Shown here: piece after piece, positions 16,341 to 24,716 of the stretch
How the letters are laid out: every line of letters begins with the position of its first letter
Numbering within the stretch: the first letter of the stretch is position 1
Source of the DNA: an uncultured Bradyrhizobium sp.
Lineage (GTDB): Bacteria; Pseudomonadota; Alphaproteobacteria; Rhizobiales; Xanthobacteraceae
Assembly (NCBI RefSeq): GCF_936943645.1
Contig: NZ_CAKZJO010000056.1
Span: 124,001-188,000, forward strand
DNA: 64,000 bases
Direction of reading: 5' to 3'
Position numbers and translations under genes: made by a program
Notes under the pieces: model-generated
What the model saw: only the letters and a program-made list of their open reading frames with translations
Database searches by the model: none
Told to the model about the DNA's origin: nothing

Positions 16341-18020
16341 GTGACCAGCGTCAGCTCCACCAGCAGCACAAGTTCGGGGGTCTCCGTCACCACGAGCGGG
16401 ACGACCAATTCGAGCAGCATCGACTGGTCGGCGCTGATCCAGGCCGCCGTCGACGCCAAGACCGCGCAGGCGGATACGATCTCGACCACGATCACGAACA
16501 ATGAGGCCAAGATCTCGGCCTATCAGACGCTGCAGAGCGATCTGAAGACGCTGTATTCGGGATTGGCATCGCTGTCGACCGCAGTGGTCAACTCGCTCTC
16601 GACCAGCGCATTTGCCACGCGCGCCGCGAGCATCAGCTCGACCGGCGACGTCAGCGCCTCCTCGGCGCTCTCGATGACGATCAAGAGCGGGGCGGCGACG
16701 GGCGACCACACGCTGACGATCAGCCAGCTCGCCACCGCGCATAAGGTGGCCGGCACCTCGCAATCGAGCCAGACCGACGAGCTCGGCTATTCCGGCACAT
16801 TCTCGATCGGGCTCGACGGCGGCACGGCGGCCGACATCACGGTGACCAGCACGATGTCGCTGCAGGACGTCGCCGACGCCATCAACGCGCAGACCTCGAC
16901 GACCAACGTCCAGGCCTCCATCGTGCAGGTGTCCAGCACGTCGTACCGGTTGGTTTTGACCGGCACCGAGGATGCCGCGGACATCAGCTATTCCAGCACG
17001 TCCGGCGACGATATCATGACCGAGCTCGGCGTGACCGACAGCTCGGGGAGCTTCACCAACGTCATCCAGGAGGCGCAGTCGGCCGAATTCACGCTCGACG
17101 GCATCTCCATGACCCGCGATACCAACGACATCTCCGACGTCCTCACCGGCGTCACCTTCAGCTTGCTCCAGGCGACGCCGGACGGAACATCGCTGAACAT
17201 CAGCATCGAGACCGACACCAGCCAGATCCAGTCGGCTCTGGAGACGTTCGTCACCAATTACAACGCCTTTCGCGACGAAGTCGTCGCTCAGCAGGCGACT
17301 GCGACCGACGGCACCGCGGATTCCAGCGCGGTGCTGTTCGGCGATGGAACGATGCGCAACATCATGGATGCGCTTCAGAATGCCCTGAACAGCACCGTCG
17401 GCGGCATGACCATGGCCGATCTTGGCCTGTCGTTCAACGAGAGCAACGAGCTCGAGCTCGACACCTCGACGCTGTCGGACGTTCTGAGCACGAATCTGAG
17501 CGGCGTGACCAAGCTGTTGTCGGCCCAGACCACGACGTCGTCGAGCCAGCTCAGCGTCGTCAACACGGGCACGTCGCCGCAATCCTTCACCCTGGACCTG
17601 GCGGTCGATTCCGACGGCAATCTCACCTCGGCGTCGGTCGGCGGCGATTCGACGTTGTTCACGGTCAGCGGCACCACGATCATCGGTGCCTCCGGCTCGA
17701 TCTATGCCGGCATGGCCTTCACCTATAGCGGATCGACCTCGCAGTCGATCACGGTGACGTCGACCTCGGGCATCGCGACGCAGCTCTACCAGATCGCGAA
17801 GAACTATTCCTCGTCGACCGGCGTGCTGCAGACGCTGATCACCAATCTGACCACGCGCGACGACGACCTTCAGCAGAAGGTCGACGACATCAACAGCGCG
17901 GCTGCGACGCTGCAGTCGCAGCTCCAGACCCAATACGCCAAATATCAGGCGGCGATCGAGAGCGCCAATAGCACGCTGACTTATCTCAAGGCGCTGCTGA
18001 GCAGCTCCTCGAGCGATTGA
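16341..18020 (+). CDS. fliD: Flagellar filament cap protein FliD
   Basis: A 559-aa cap protein that guides flagellin assembly at the filament tip. The N-terminal part (GTTNSSSIDWSALIQAAVDAKTAQADTISTTITNNEAKISAYQTLQSDLKTLYSGLASL) and the C-terminal part (TRDDDLQQKVDDINSAAATLQSQLQTQYAKYQAAIESANSTLTYLKAL) are the paired helical domains of FliD. The GTG at 16341 is the only good start; a purine-rich AGGCAAA lies just before it. It lies between flagellin and fliS, the classic FliC-FliD-FliS order. Like its neighbours it is rich in Ser/Thr. Confidence 0.93.
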   Translation: MTSVSSTSSTSSGVSVTTSGTTNSSSIDWSALIQAAVDAKTAQADTISTTITNNEAKISAYQTLQSDLKTLYSGLASLSTAVVNSLSTSAFATRAASISSTGDVSASSALSMTIKSGAATGDHTLTISQLATAHKVAGTSQSSQTDELGYSGTFSIGLDGGTAADITVTSTMSLQDVADAINAQTSTTNVQASIVQVSSTSYRLVLTGTEDAADISYSSTSGDDIMTELGVTDSSGSFTNVIQEAQSAEFTLDGISMTRDTNDISDVLTGVTFSLLQATPDGTSLNISIETDTSQIQSALETFVTNYNAFRDEVVAQQATATDGTADSSAVLFGDGTMRNIMDALQNALNSTVGGMTMADLGLSFNESNELELDTSTLSDVLSTNLSGVTKLLSAQTTTSSSQLSVVNTGTSPQSFTLDLAVDSDGNLTSASVGGDSTLFTVSGTTIIGASGSIYAGMAFTYSGSTSQSITVTSTSGIATQLYQIAKNYSSSTGVLQTLITNLTTRDDDLQQKVDDINSAAATLQSQLQTQYAKYQAAIESANSTLTYLKALLSSSSSD

Positions 18021-18041
18021 TCGAGTGAAACAGAGTGATCG

Positions 18042-18470
18042 ATGATGCATAACCAGATGGCGTACATGGCCAATCAGGCCTATCGGGGCGCGGCAACGAG
18101 CGTGCCGCCGCTCAAGGCGATCTCGATGCTGCTCGGCGGCGCGATCACCTTTCTCCAGAAGTCGCTGGCTGCGCAGGAGGCGCGCCGCTTCGAGGAGGGG
18201 CACGAGCACCTGATGCGGGCGACCGCGATCCTGCGCGGCCTCAGCCACAATCTCGATTTCGCCAAGGGGGGAGCGGTCGCGGAACAGGTGTTCCAGACCT
18301 ACAATGCGATGATCTTGGCAAGCCTCAAGGCGTTCGGCCGCCCGCATGCGCGCGCGAGTTTCGCGCGCATCATCGCCGGGCTCTCCGAGCTTCGAGAGGC
18401 CTGGGAGTTCGTCGATGCAACGTCGCGGGGCGCGGGCGTAGCCCCGGTCGATTCGGCACGCAGGGGCTGA
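18042..18470 (+). CDS. fliS: Flagellin secretion chaperone FliS
   Basis: A 142-aa protein with the FliS-like core AYRGAATSVPPLKAISMLLGGAITFLQKSLAA followed by four helices (RRFEEGHEHLMRATAILRGLSHNLDF..., VFQTYNAMILASLKAF). FliS binds the flagellin C-terminus in the cytosol and prevents early polymerisation. Two adjacent ATG codons at 18042 and 18045 are possible starts. It lies 21 bases after fliD. The short CTCCC-6-GGGAG hairpin at 18482-18497, just after the stop, is too small to call as a terminator on its own. Confidence 0.85.
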   Translation: MMHNQMAYMANQAYRGAATSVPPLKAISMLLGGAITFLQKSLAAQEARRFEEGHEHLMRATAILRGLSHNLDFAKGGAVAEQVFQTYNAMILASLKAFGRPHARASFARIIAGLSELREAWEFVDATSRGAGVAPVDSARRG

Positions 18471-18639
18471 GGCGGCGATTTCTCCCCCATGCGGGAGGGC
18501 GACTGACGACGCCGGCCTCCCAATTCCAAGCTTTCCGTAGTGCTGCGGGCCGCTTTGGCGCCAAAGCCGGGCTGAAACCGGTTTCCGGCGCGCGCGCAAT
18601 GCTTTATGACGGGCCGGACCAAGGCGGGACCGGCGGACG

Positions 18640-18912
18640 ATGGACGTCACCGAGTTTGAGGAACTGATCGACCGGCTGGGCGAGGATCTCTCGCTCTGGC
18701 CCGACGACCAGCGCGTGCCCGCCGAACAGCTGCTGGCGCGCTCGCCCGCAGCACAGGCCCTGCTCGAGGAGGCGCGTACCTTGCGCCAAGCGCTCGCGGC
18801 GCCGCCGGTCCGCGCCCCCGCGGGTCTCGCCGATCGCATCGTCGCCGCCGCGGCCAGGATGAAGAGCGACGCCGCCGAGCCCCGCACCGAAGGCGAGACG
18901 GCGGGGAGCTGA
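18640..18912 (+). CDS. Small conserved protein, possible ECF-associated partner
   Basis: A 90-aa acidic protein. The pattern EFEELIDRLGEDLSLWPDDQRVPAEQLLARSPAAQALLEEA followed by LRQAL resembles a small protein family often encoded next to ECF sigma factors in alphaproteobacteria, where it is thought to be part of the sigma-control module; this match is from memory and unverified. It has no membrane segment and no zinc-binding motif. It lies 169 bases after fliS in the same direction. No closer function is recognisable. Confidence 0.7.
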   Translation: MDVTEFEELIDRLGEDLSLWPDDQRVPAEQLLARSPAAQALLEEARTLRQALAAPPVRAPAGLADRIVAAAARMKSDAAEPRTEGETAGS

Positions 18913-19286
18913 GCGGCTCTTTGCCGATACCCAACATTACGTGAGATCGTCATGCCCGGGCTTGTCACGGGCATCACGTTCGTGGCGGCGTGGATGGCCG
19001 AGACGAGCCCGGCCATGACGACGTGGAAGCACGCGTGCCTCAAAAACTGATCGCGCATGCCACTGCCCCGCCGTGGCGGCAGGAGGGCGCCGTCGTCGCA
19101 ACATCTAGCCCGATATCGCCGCTCCTCTAACGCGCGCATGCGGCAGATTTTGCCGTGTCGAAAGCCGTTTTTGCGCGCGCGAATCGCCGCCTGAATCCGC
19201 GCGCCCACCCGTTTCATCAGCACACAGATTTCAAGCGCCCCGACCAGCACCTGGTTGCCGGCAGCGCGAGAAAGCCGGAGTTTCTG
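18913..19286. other. 374-base gap before flgD
   Basis: This gap separates the small protein gene from flgD. It holds the imperfect palindrome listed separately (18947-19021). The open frame from 19155 continues into flgD but has no ribosome site and a non-FlgD N-terminus, so the flgD start is set at 19287. No clear promoter consensus was found. Confidence 0.45.
18947..19021. repeat. Bradyrhizobium-type intergenic palindromic repeat
   Basis: The stretch begins TCGTCATGCCCGGGCTTGTC and ends GAGCCCGGCCATGACGA; the two ends are imperfect reverse complements over about 25 bases around a short middle. Elements of this kind (CATGCCCGGGCTTGTCCCGGGCAT type) are common between genes in Bradyrhizobium and Rhodopseudomonas. 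Function unknown. Confidence 0.7.
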
Positions 19287-19955
19287 ATGACCGTTTCCGC
19301 CGTGAGTTCTGCAACAACCGCGACCACCACGACATCGTCGTCGTCGAGTGCGTCGTCCTCGTCGTCGCTGACCTCGAGCGACTTCCTCAGCCTGCTGGTC
19401 AGCGAGCTTCAGAACCAGGATCCGCTGAACGCGACCTCGACCACCGACTTCATCAATCAGCTCACCTCCTACGCCAACTTCACCCAGCAGCAGTCGATCA
19501 ACTCCAACATGTCGTCGCTGGCGAGCTCGTTCTCGAGCCTCGTGACGCTCAACTCGGTGAACTATATCGGCCACACCGTCGAGGCGAAGACCGACACGGC
19601 GACCCTGAGCAACGGCTCGGCCACCTTCGGCTACTCGCTGTCCTCGGCCGCGTCGGACGTCACGATCAGCATCTCGGACTCCTCGGGCAACGTCGTCTAC
19701 ACCGGCACCGGCACGGGGAATTCCGGCTCCAACAGCTTCACCTGGGACGGCAAGGATTCCAGCGGCAACCAGCTCTCCGACGGCGGCAAGTACACCATCT
19801 CGGTGACCGCGACCGACTCCGCCGGCAACTCGGTGCTCAACTACACGACAGTCACCGGCACGGTGACCGGCATCGACACATCGACCTCCACGCCCTCGCT
19901 CACGGTGAACGGCGTCTCCGTCAGCGCCGCCAACATCATCGGCGTCACGTCCTGA
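19287..19955 (+). CDS. flgD: Flagellar hook-assembly scaffold protein FlgD
   Basis: A 222-aa protein. After a Ser/Thr-rich tail, SSDFLSLLVSELQNQDPLNATSTTDFINQLTSYANFTQQQSIN at residues ~35-75 is the FlgD signature; a FlgD Ig-like region (VVYTGTGTG...FTWDGKDSSGNQLSDGGKYTISVTA) follows. It caps the growing hook and is not part of the finished structure. The ATG at 19287 follows CCGGAG. flgE starts 31 bases downstream. Confidence 0.93.
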   Translation: MTVSAVSSATTATTTTSSSSSASSSSSLTSSDFLSLLVSELQNQDPLNATSTTDFINQLTSYANFTQQQSINSNMSSLASSFSSLVTLNSVNYIGHTVEAKTDTATLSNGSATFGYSLSSAASDVTISISDSSGNVVYTGTGTGNSGSNSFTWDGKDSSGNQLSDGGKYTISVTATDSAGNSVLNYTTVTGTVTGIDTSTSTPSLTVNGVSVSAANIIGVTS

Positions 19956-19986
19956 TCTCACGTTCTGATTTCCTCGGAGTTTCATC

Positions 19987-21252
19987 ATGAGTCTTACCGG
20001 TGCATTGTCCTCGGCGATCTCGGCGCTCAGCGCCCAGAGCACGTCTCTGTCGATGATCAGCGACAACATCGCCAACTCCGATACGACGGGCTACAAGACG
20101 ACGTCGGCGATGTTCGATGCGCTGGTGACCGCATCGAGCAACTCGACGACTTATGCCTCCGGCGGCGTCACCGTCTCGGGCCGCGCCAACATCACTCAGC
20201 AAGGCCTCCTCGCCACCACGTCCAACGCCACCGACGTCGCGATCCAGGGCACGGGCTTCTTCGTGGTGACCAGCGCCACGTCCGGCGGCGTCACGTCCTA
20301 CACCCGCAACGGCGCCTTCACGATCAACAACGCGGGCTATCTCGAGAACGACGGAAGCTATCTCGAGGGCTGGCGCACCGACGCCGACGGCAATGTCGTC
20401 GGCAGTGAATCTGCCAGCAATCTGTCGGCCATCAATACCCAGATCGCCTCGACCAGCGGCAGCGCCACCACCAAGACCACGATCGCGGCCAACCTGCCGT
20501 CGGACGCTGCCACCGGCGACACCTTCACCAGCTCGATGACGGCCTACGATTCGCTCGGTGCGGCGAACACGATGCAGATCACCTGGACCAAGACCGGCAC
20601 CAATACCTGGAGCGCGAGCTTCGCCAATCCAACCTCGTCATCGGACACCACGACCGCGACAGGCACGGCGTCGGGGACGATCGACATCACTTTCAACAGC
20701 GATGGCTCGCTGGCGAGCACCAGCCCGGACCCGGCGACCGTCTCGGTCACGGGCTGGACCGACGGCGCCGCGGACAGCACCATCACCATGGACCTCGGCA
20801 CGGTCGGCGGCACCGACGGCCTGACCCAGTACGCCTCCGGCGAGACGACGCCCGATGTCAACGTCACCAGCATCGATTCGGACGGCCTCTCCTACGGCAA
20901 GCTGTCGAGTGTCTCGATCGGCGATGACGGCCTCGTCAACGCGACCTATTCCAACGGCGAGACCATTGCGATCTACAAGATCGCGGTCGCGACCTTCGCC
21001 GATCCCAACGGGCTCTCCGCGTCCAGCAACGGCCTCTATTCGGCGACTGTTGCATCGGGGAATGCCGCCTTGCAGGGCTCCGGCGAAAACGGCGCGGGGA
21101 CGATCTACGGCAGCGAACTGGAATCATCGACCACCGACACCTCCAGCCAGTTCTCGAGCATGATCTCGGCGCAGCAGGCCTATTCCGCCGCGTCCCAGGT
21201 CATCTCCACCGTCAACAAGATGTACGACACCCTGATCTCGGCGATGAGGTGA
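19987..21252 (+). CDS. flgE: Flagellar hook protein FlgE
   Basis: A 421-aa hook protein. The N-terminal ALSSAISALSAQSTSLSMISDNIANSDTTGYK and C-terminal SSQFSSMISAQQAYSAASQVISTVNKMYDTLI are the rod/hook-family terminal domains; the centre is a Ser/Thr-rich beta region. The length is normal for FlgE. The start follows CTCGGAG. The next gene begins 3 bases after the stop, so they are likely coupled. Confidence 0.93.
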   Translation: MSLTGALSSAISALSAQSTSLSMISDNIANSDTTGYKTTSAMFDALVTASSNSTTYASGGVTVSGRANITQQGLLATTSNATDVAIQGTGFFVVTSATSGGVTSYTRNGAFTINNAGYLENDGSYLEGWRTDADGNVVGSESASNLSAINTQIASTSGSATTKTTIAANLPSDAATGDTFTSSMTAYDSLGAANTMQITWTKTGTNTWSASFANPTSSSDTTTATGTASGTIDITFNSDGSLASTSPDPATVSVTGWTDGAADSTITMDLGTVGGTDGLTQYASGETTPDVNVTSIDSDGLSYGKLSSVSIGDDGLVNATYSNGETIAIYKIAVATFADPNGLSASSNGLYSATVASGNAALQGSGENGAGTIYGSELESSTTDTSSQFSSMISAQQAYSAASQVISTVNKMYDTLISAMR

Positions 21253-21255
21253 GCG

Positions 21256-21516
21256 ATGCCTGGTGAAGGGGCGAACGCAGCCGGGGAGGCGCTTCTGCGC
21301 CGGCTGCGGCGGCTGTTGGCGCGGGCCGGGGCCGTCAAGGCGACCGATCGCAACCAATTGCTCGCGATGCTCGATGACCTCGAGACGACCCGGCGCGGCC
21401 TCCTGCGCGAATGTGGGGAGATCGAAGGACAGATGAAGCAGGCCACCGCCAGAACCACCGCGATCGGCGCTTATCTGCGCAATTCGCAAGTCGGTCGCGG
21501 CAAACCGCAGCATTAG
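21256..21516 (+). CDS. Small helical protein of unknown function in the flagellar operon
   Basis: An 86-aa, mostly helical protein with a heptad-like segment (LLAMLDDLETTRRGLLRECGEIEGQMKQATARTTAIGAYL). No family is recognised. It starts 3 bases after flgE with GAGGTGAG as a ribosome site and precedes the flgN-like gene by 15 bases, so its place in the hook/filament operon is firm. By size and helix content it could be a second export chaperone or a flagellin/hook regulator; this is a guess. Confidence 0.75.
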   Translation: MPGEGANAAGEALLRRLRRLLARAGAVKATDRNQLLAMLDDLETTRRGLLRECGEIEGQMKQATARTTAIGAYLRNSQVGRGKPQH

Positions 21517-21531
21517 AAGAAGGCGAGAACA

Positions 21532-21987
21532 ATGAGTGCAGCCCAGGCCACGATGACCAATCCCGCGAATGGCGACGTCCGGATCAAGTCGTTGATCACG
21601 TTGATCGACACGCTGACCGCGCTGGTTGCCGAGGAGAATGCCGAGCTAGCCAAGGGTCTGCCGGCCTCGCGGCTGAAGCAGGTCGACGAGAAGAACCGGC
21701 TGGCGGAGATCTTCGAGCGGACCGTCGCCGAATGTGCGGCAGGCACGACCAGCCTGACCGTGCGGGACCGGATGCTGCGCGAGCAGCTGCTGGAGCGGAT
21801 CCTGAAGCTGCGCGGCGCCATGGACGAGAATCTGGTGCGCTTGCGCGCGGCGATCGAGGCCAGCAACCGCCGGATCGAAGCGGTGATGCAGGCGATCCGC
21901 GAGCAGATCGCCGCGGTGTCGCCCTATGGCGCCTCCGGCCGTCTCGCCGCGCGCGCCGTGTCCAGCGGCACCAGCCGCAGCGCCTGA
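21532..21987 (+). CDS. flgN: FlgN-like export chaperone
   Basis: A 151-aa helical protein: SLITLIDTLTALVAEENAELAKGLPASRLKQVDEKNRLAEIFERTV then further helices (LLERILKLRGAMDENLVRLRAAIEASNRRIEAVMQAIREQ). The pattern of an N-terminal helix with VAEENAEL and KNRL resembles FlgN, the cytosolic chaperone for hook-filament junction proteins FlgK and FlgL. The flgK and flgL genes follow directly, which supports the call. The end (SGRLAARAVSSGTSRSA) is likely disordered. Confidence 0.75.
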   Translation: MSAAQATMTNPANGDVRIKSLITLIDTLTALVAEENAELAKGLPASRLKQVDEKNRLAEIFERTVAECAAGTTSLTVRDRMLREQLLERILKLRGAMDENLVRLRAAIEASNRRIEAVMQAIREQIAAVSPYGASGRLAARAVSSGTSRSA

Positions 21988-22009
21988 GCCTGCGCGAAAG
22001 GAGTCCGCC

Positions 22010-23782
22010 GTGTCACTCGATATCGCACGATCGATCGCCTTCAGCGGGCTGTCGGCCACGTCCGTGCAGATCAGCGTGACGTCGTCGAACATCTCGAACG
22101 CCGACACGACGGGCTACACCGCAAAGACCGCGAACCAGTCGAGCAGCGTCACCAATGGCGTCGGCACCGGCGTCACGGTGACGGGCATCACCTCGACGGT
22201 GGACAAGCTCCTGCTGAAATCGCTGATCTCGGCGACATCCGATCTCGGATCCGCCGATACCACGAATACATACCTGACATCGCTCGGAAAGCTGTACGGC
22301 TCGACCAGCAGTACCGATTCGTCGTCGACCGGGACCTCGCTCGCCAACAGCATCGCCTCGCTGGAATCCGCGCTGTCCTCGCTCGCGAGCACGCCCAGTA
22401 GCGCCTCGCTGCAATCCAACGTCGTCAGCGCGCTCGACGACGTCGCGAGCCAGTTGCGGGAGACGTCGAGCAGCATCCAGAAGCTCCGCGCCGACGCCGA
22501 CCAGGACATCGCGTCCGCGATCGACGACGTCAATACCGACCTGCAGCAGATCGCGGATCTGAACGACCAGATCAAGCAGACGGCGGCAACCGGCCAGTCG
22601 ACCGCGGATCTCGAGGACCAGCGCAACACCGCGCTCCAGGACCTCGCCTCGAAGATGAACATCAACTACTTCACGGCGTCGAACGGCGACATCCAGATCT
22701 ACACCAGGTCCGGCCAGGCGCTGGTCGACAGCTCCGCGCATACGATCAGCTATACGGCCGCGTCCAATGTGACGGCATCGACCACCTACACCGCCGGTTC
22801 CTCGTCGAGCGGCTTCAGCGCGATTACGGTGAACGGTGTCGACATCACCTCGCAGATAACAGGGGGAGACATCGGCGCGCTCATCACGCTGCGCGACGAG
22901 ACGCTGCCGAACGCGCAGTCCCAGCTCGATCAGCTCGCCCAGCAGCTCGCGTCGGCGATGAACAGCGTCTCGAACAGCGCCTCCGCGGTGCCGGCGCCGA
23001 CGAGCCTGACCGGCACGACCAGCGTCACGAGCGGCACGGCACTGTCCGCCTCCGGCACGGTGCGCCTTGCCGTCACCGACCAGAGCGGCAACCTGGTCTC
23101 GTACAGCGATCTCGACCTCTCGTCCTATTCCACCGTCGGAGACCTCGTCACCGCCATCAACGGCATTTCCGGATTGTCGGCGTCGGTCGATGCGGACGGC
23201 CATCTTTCGATTACGGCGACCGGCTCGGGCAACGGCGTTGCCATCAACGAGATGACGAGCTCGGTCGGCGCATCAAGCGAAGGGTTTTCGGAGTATTTCG
23301 GCCTCAACGACCTCGTGACCGGAACCAGCGCGGCGGATATCGCGGTCAACAGCAAGATCCTGTCCGGGACCAACGAGATCCAGCTCGCGACGCTGGATTC
23401 CTCGTCGACCTTGACCGTCGGCAGCAGCGTGCTGTCGTCGGGCTCGGCCAGCGTGGTCAACGCCTTCTATGATGCGCTGACGATGTCCAGGACCTTTGCG
23501 TCCACCGGAGGGTTGGCGGCGACGACCGGCTCGCTGGCCGACTATGCCTCGGCCATCGTGTCCGATGTCGCCAGCAAGGCGTCGCAGGCGTCGACCACCT
23601 ACACCGCGAAGGAAACCGCGCAGTCGACCTATGCGAATTCGCTGTCGTCGCAGTCCGGTGTCAACCTCGACGAGGAATCCGCCAAGCTCAGCACGCTTCA
23701 GAACAAATACACCGCGGCGTCCGCGCTGATCCAGGCCATCAACACCATGTATTCGGCGCTGCTGTCCGCCGTTCAGTCGTAA
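22010..23782 (+). CDS. flgK: Flagellar hook-filament junction protein FlgK (HAP1)
   Basis: A 590-aa HAP1. The N-terminus SLDIARSIAFSGLSATSVQISVTSSNISNADTTGYTAK is the family signature and the C-terminus SGVNLDEESAKLSTLQNKYTAASALIQAINTMYSALLSAV is the closing helix. The start is a GTG at 22010, preceded by AAAGGAG; the frame is open for 28 more codons upstream but those overlap the flgN-like gene end without a ribosome site. FlgK joins hook and filament; flgL follows 16 bases after. Confidence 0.93.
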   Translation: MSLDIARSIAFSGLSATSVQISVTSSNISNADTTGYTAKTANQSSSVTNGVGTGVTVTGITSTVDKLLLKSLISATSDLGSADTTNTYLTSLGKLYGSTSSTDSSSTGTSLANSIASLESALSSLASTPSSASLQSNVVSALDDVASQLRETSSSIQKLRADADQDIASAIDDVNTDLQQIADLNDQIKQTAATGQSTADLEDQRNTALQDLASKMNINYFTASNGDIQIYTRSGQALVDSSAHTISYTAASNVTASTTYTAGSSSSGFSAITVNGVDITSQITGGDIGALITLRDETLPNAQSQLDQLAQQLASAMNSVSNSASAVPAPTSLTGTTSVTSGTALSASGTVRLAVTDQSGNLVSYSDLDLSSYSTVGDLVTAINGISGLSASVDADGHLSITATGSGNGVAINEMTSSVGASSEGFSEYFGLNDLVTGTSAADIAVNSKILSGTNEIQLATLDSSSTLTVGSSVLSSGSASVVNAFYDALTMSRTFASTGGLAATTGSLADYASAIVSDVASKASQASTTYTAKETAQSTYANSLSSQSGVNLDEESAKLSTLQNKYTAASALIQAINTMYSALLSAVQS

Positions 23783-23798
23783 CAAGCGGGGCACGCTC

Positions 23799-24710
23799 AT
23801 GGTCGCGATGCGGGTCGCCACCTTCGCACAGTCGAACAGGATGATCGCCGACGCGATGCGCGTGGAGTCGGTGATGGCCAACAAGCAGATCCAGGAATCG
23901 ACGGGCGTGGTCTCGACCGATTTCGGCGGCTATGGCTCGGACGCGCAGCATGTCGTCAACCTCCAGGTCTCCGTGACGCGTGCGCAATCCTATGTCGACG
24001 CCGCGACGCTCGCCGACAGCAAGATCCAGGTGATGTATTCGGCGATCGGCTCGATGACCGACATTCTCACCCAGCTCCGGTCCCAGCTCAGCGCAGCTTC
24101 CACCGGCAGCTCGACCGAGACCAATTCGGTGATCACCACGGCCCAGCAGATGCTGCAGGAGATGGGCTCGCTGATGAACACCCAATATGACGGCCAGTAC
24201 GTGTTCGCGGGCGGCAAGACCGAGACGGCACCGGTCGATCTCACGAGCTTCGCATCGGGAACGGGGTCCACGACAACGAGCGACACCAGCTATTACCGGA
24301 GCGACGACGAGATTGCCTCGGTGCGCGTTGCCGCTGACCAGACCGTGTCGTACGGCGTCACCGCCGACAATTCGGCGTTCGAGGAGGTGATGCGTGTCCT
24401 GAAGTTCGTCGCCAACAGCACCTCGCTGTCGTCGTCTGACATTTCAAGCGCGCTCGATCTCGCCGGTACGGCGCTCGACGACACCGCGGCGGTGCAGGCG
24501 AAGCTCTCGAACGCGGCGTCCTCGATCGAGACGGCGAGCGCCCGCCAGACCGACTACAAGAGCTATGCCGAGACGCTGTCGAACGATCTCACCGGCGTCG
24601 ATGTCGCCGCCATCACGGCACAGCTGTCGACCTACCAGGCGCAGCTCACCGCGTCCTATTCGGCGCTCGCCAAGATCCTGAGCATCAATCTCGCGAGCTA
24701 CCTGAAATAG
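23799..24710 (+). CDS. flgL: Flagellar hook-filament junction protein FlgL (HAP3)
   Basis: A 303-aa HAP3 with the N-terminal helix VATFAQSNRMIADAMRVESVMANKQIQESTGVVSTDFGGYG, central QMLQEMGSLMNTQYDGQYVFAGGKTETAPVD (a motif shared by FlgL proteins), and C-terminal VAAITAQLSTYQAQLTASYSALAKILSINLASYL. It ends the rightward flagellar operon; the next gene is convergent and ends 6 bases beyond. Confidence 0.93.
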   Translation: MVAMRVATFAQSNRMIADAMRVESVMANKQIQESTGVVSTDFGGYGSDAQHVVNLQVSVTRAQSYVDAATLADSKIQVMYSAIGSMTDILTQLRSQLSAASTGSSTETNSVITTAQQMLQEMGSLMNTQYDGQYVFAGGKTETAPVDLTSFASGTGSTTTSDTSYYRSDDEIASVRVAADQTVSYGVTADNSAFEEVMRVLKFVANSTSLSSSDISSALDLAGTALDDTAAVQAKLSNAASSIETASARQTDYKSYAETLSNDLTGVDVAAITAQLSTYQAQLTASYSALAKILSINLASYLK

Positions 24711-24716
24711 ATCGGG

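Noticed and set aside
18482..18497. CTCCC-6-GGGAG hairpin after fliS as a terminator
   Set aside because: The stem is only five base pairs without a T-run, too weak to call.
16263..20075. A 1270-codon open frame on the minus strand
   Set aside because: It runs antisense to flagellin, fliD and flgD; the high-GC codon bias of those genes creates a long antisense frame with no recognisable protein domains.
16341..23782. Repeated Ser/Thr codon runs resembling tandem repeats or CRISPR-like arrays
   Set aside because: The repetition comes from Ser/Thr-rich axial flagellar proteins; no fixed repeat length or spacer pattern exists.
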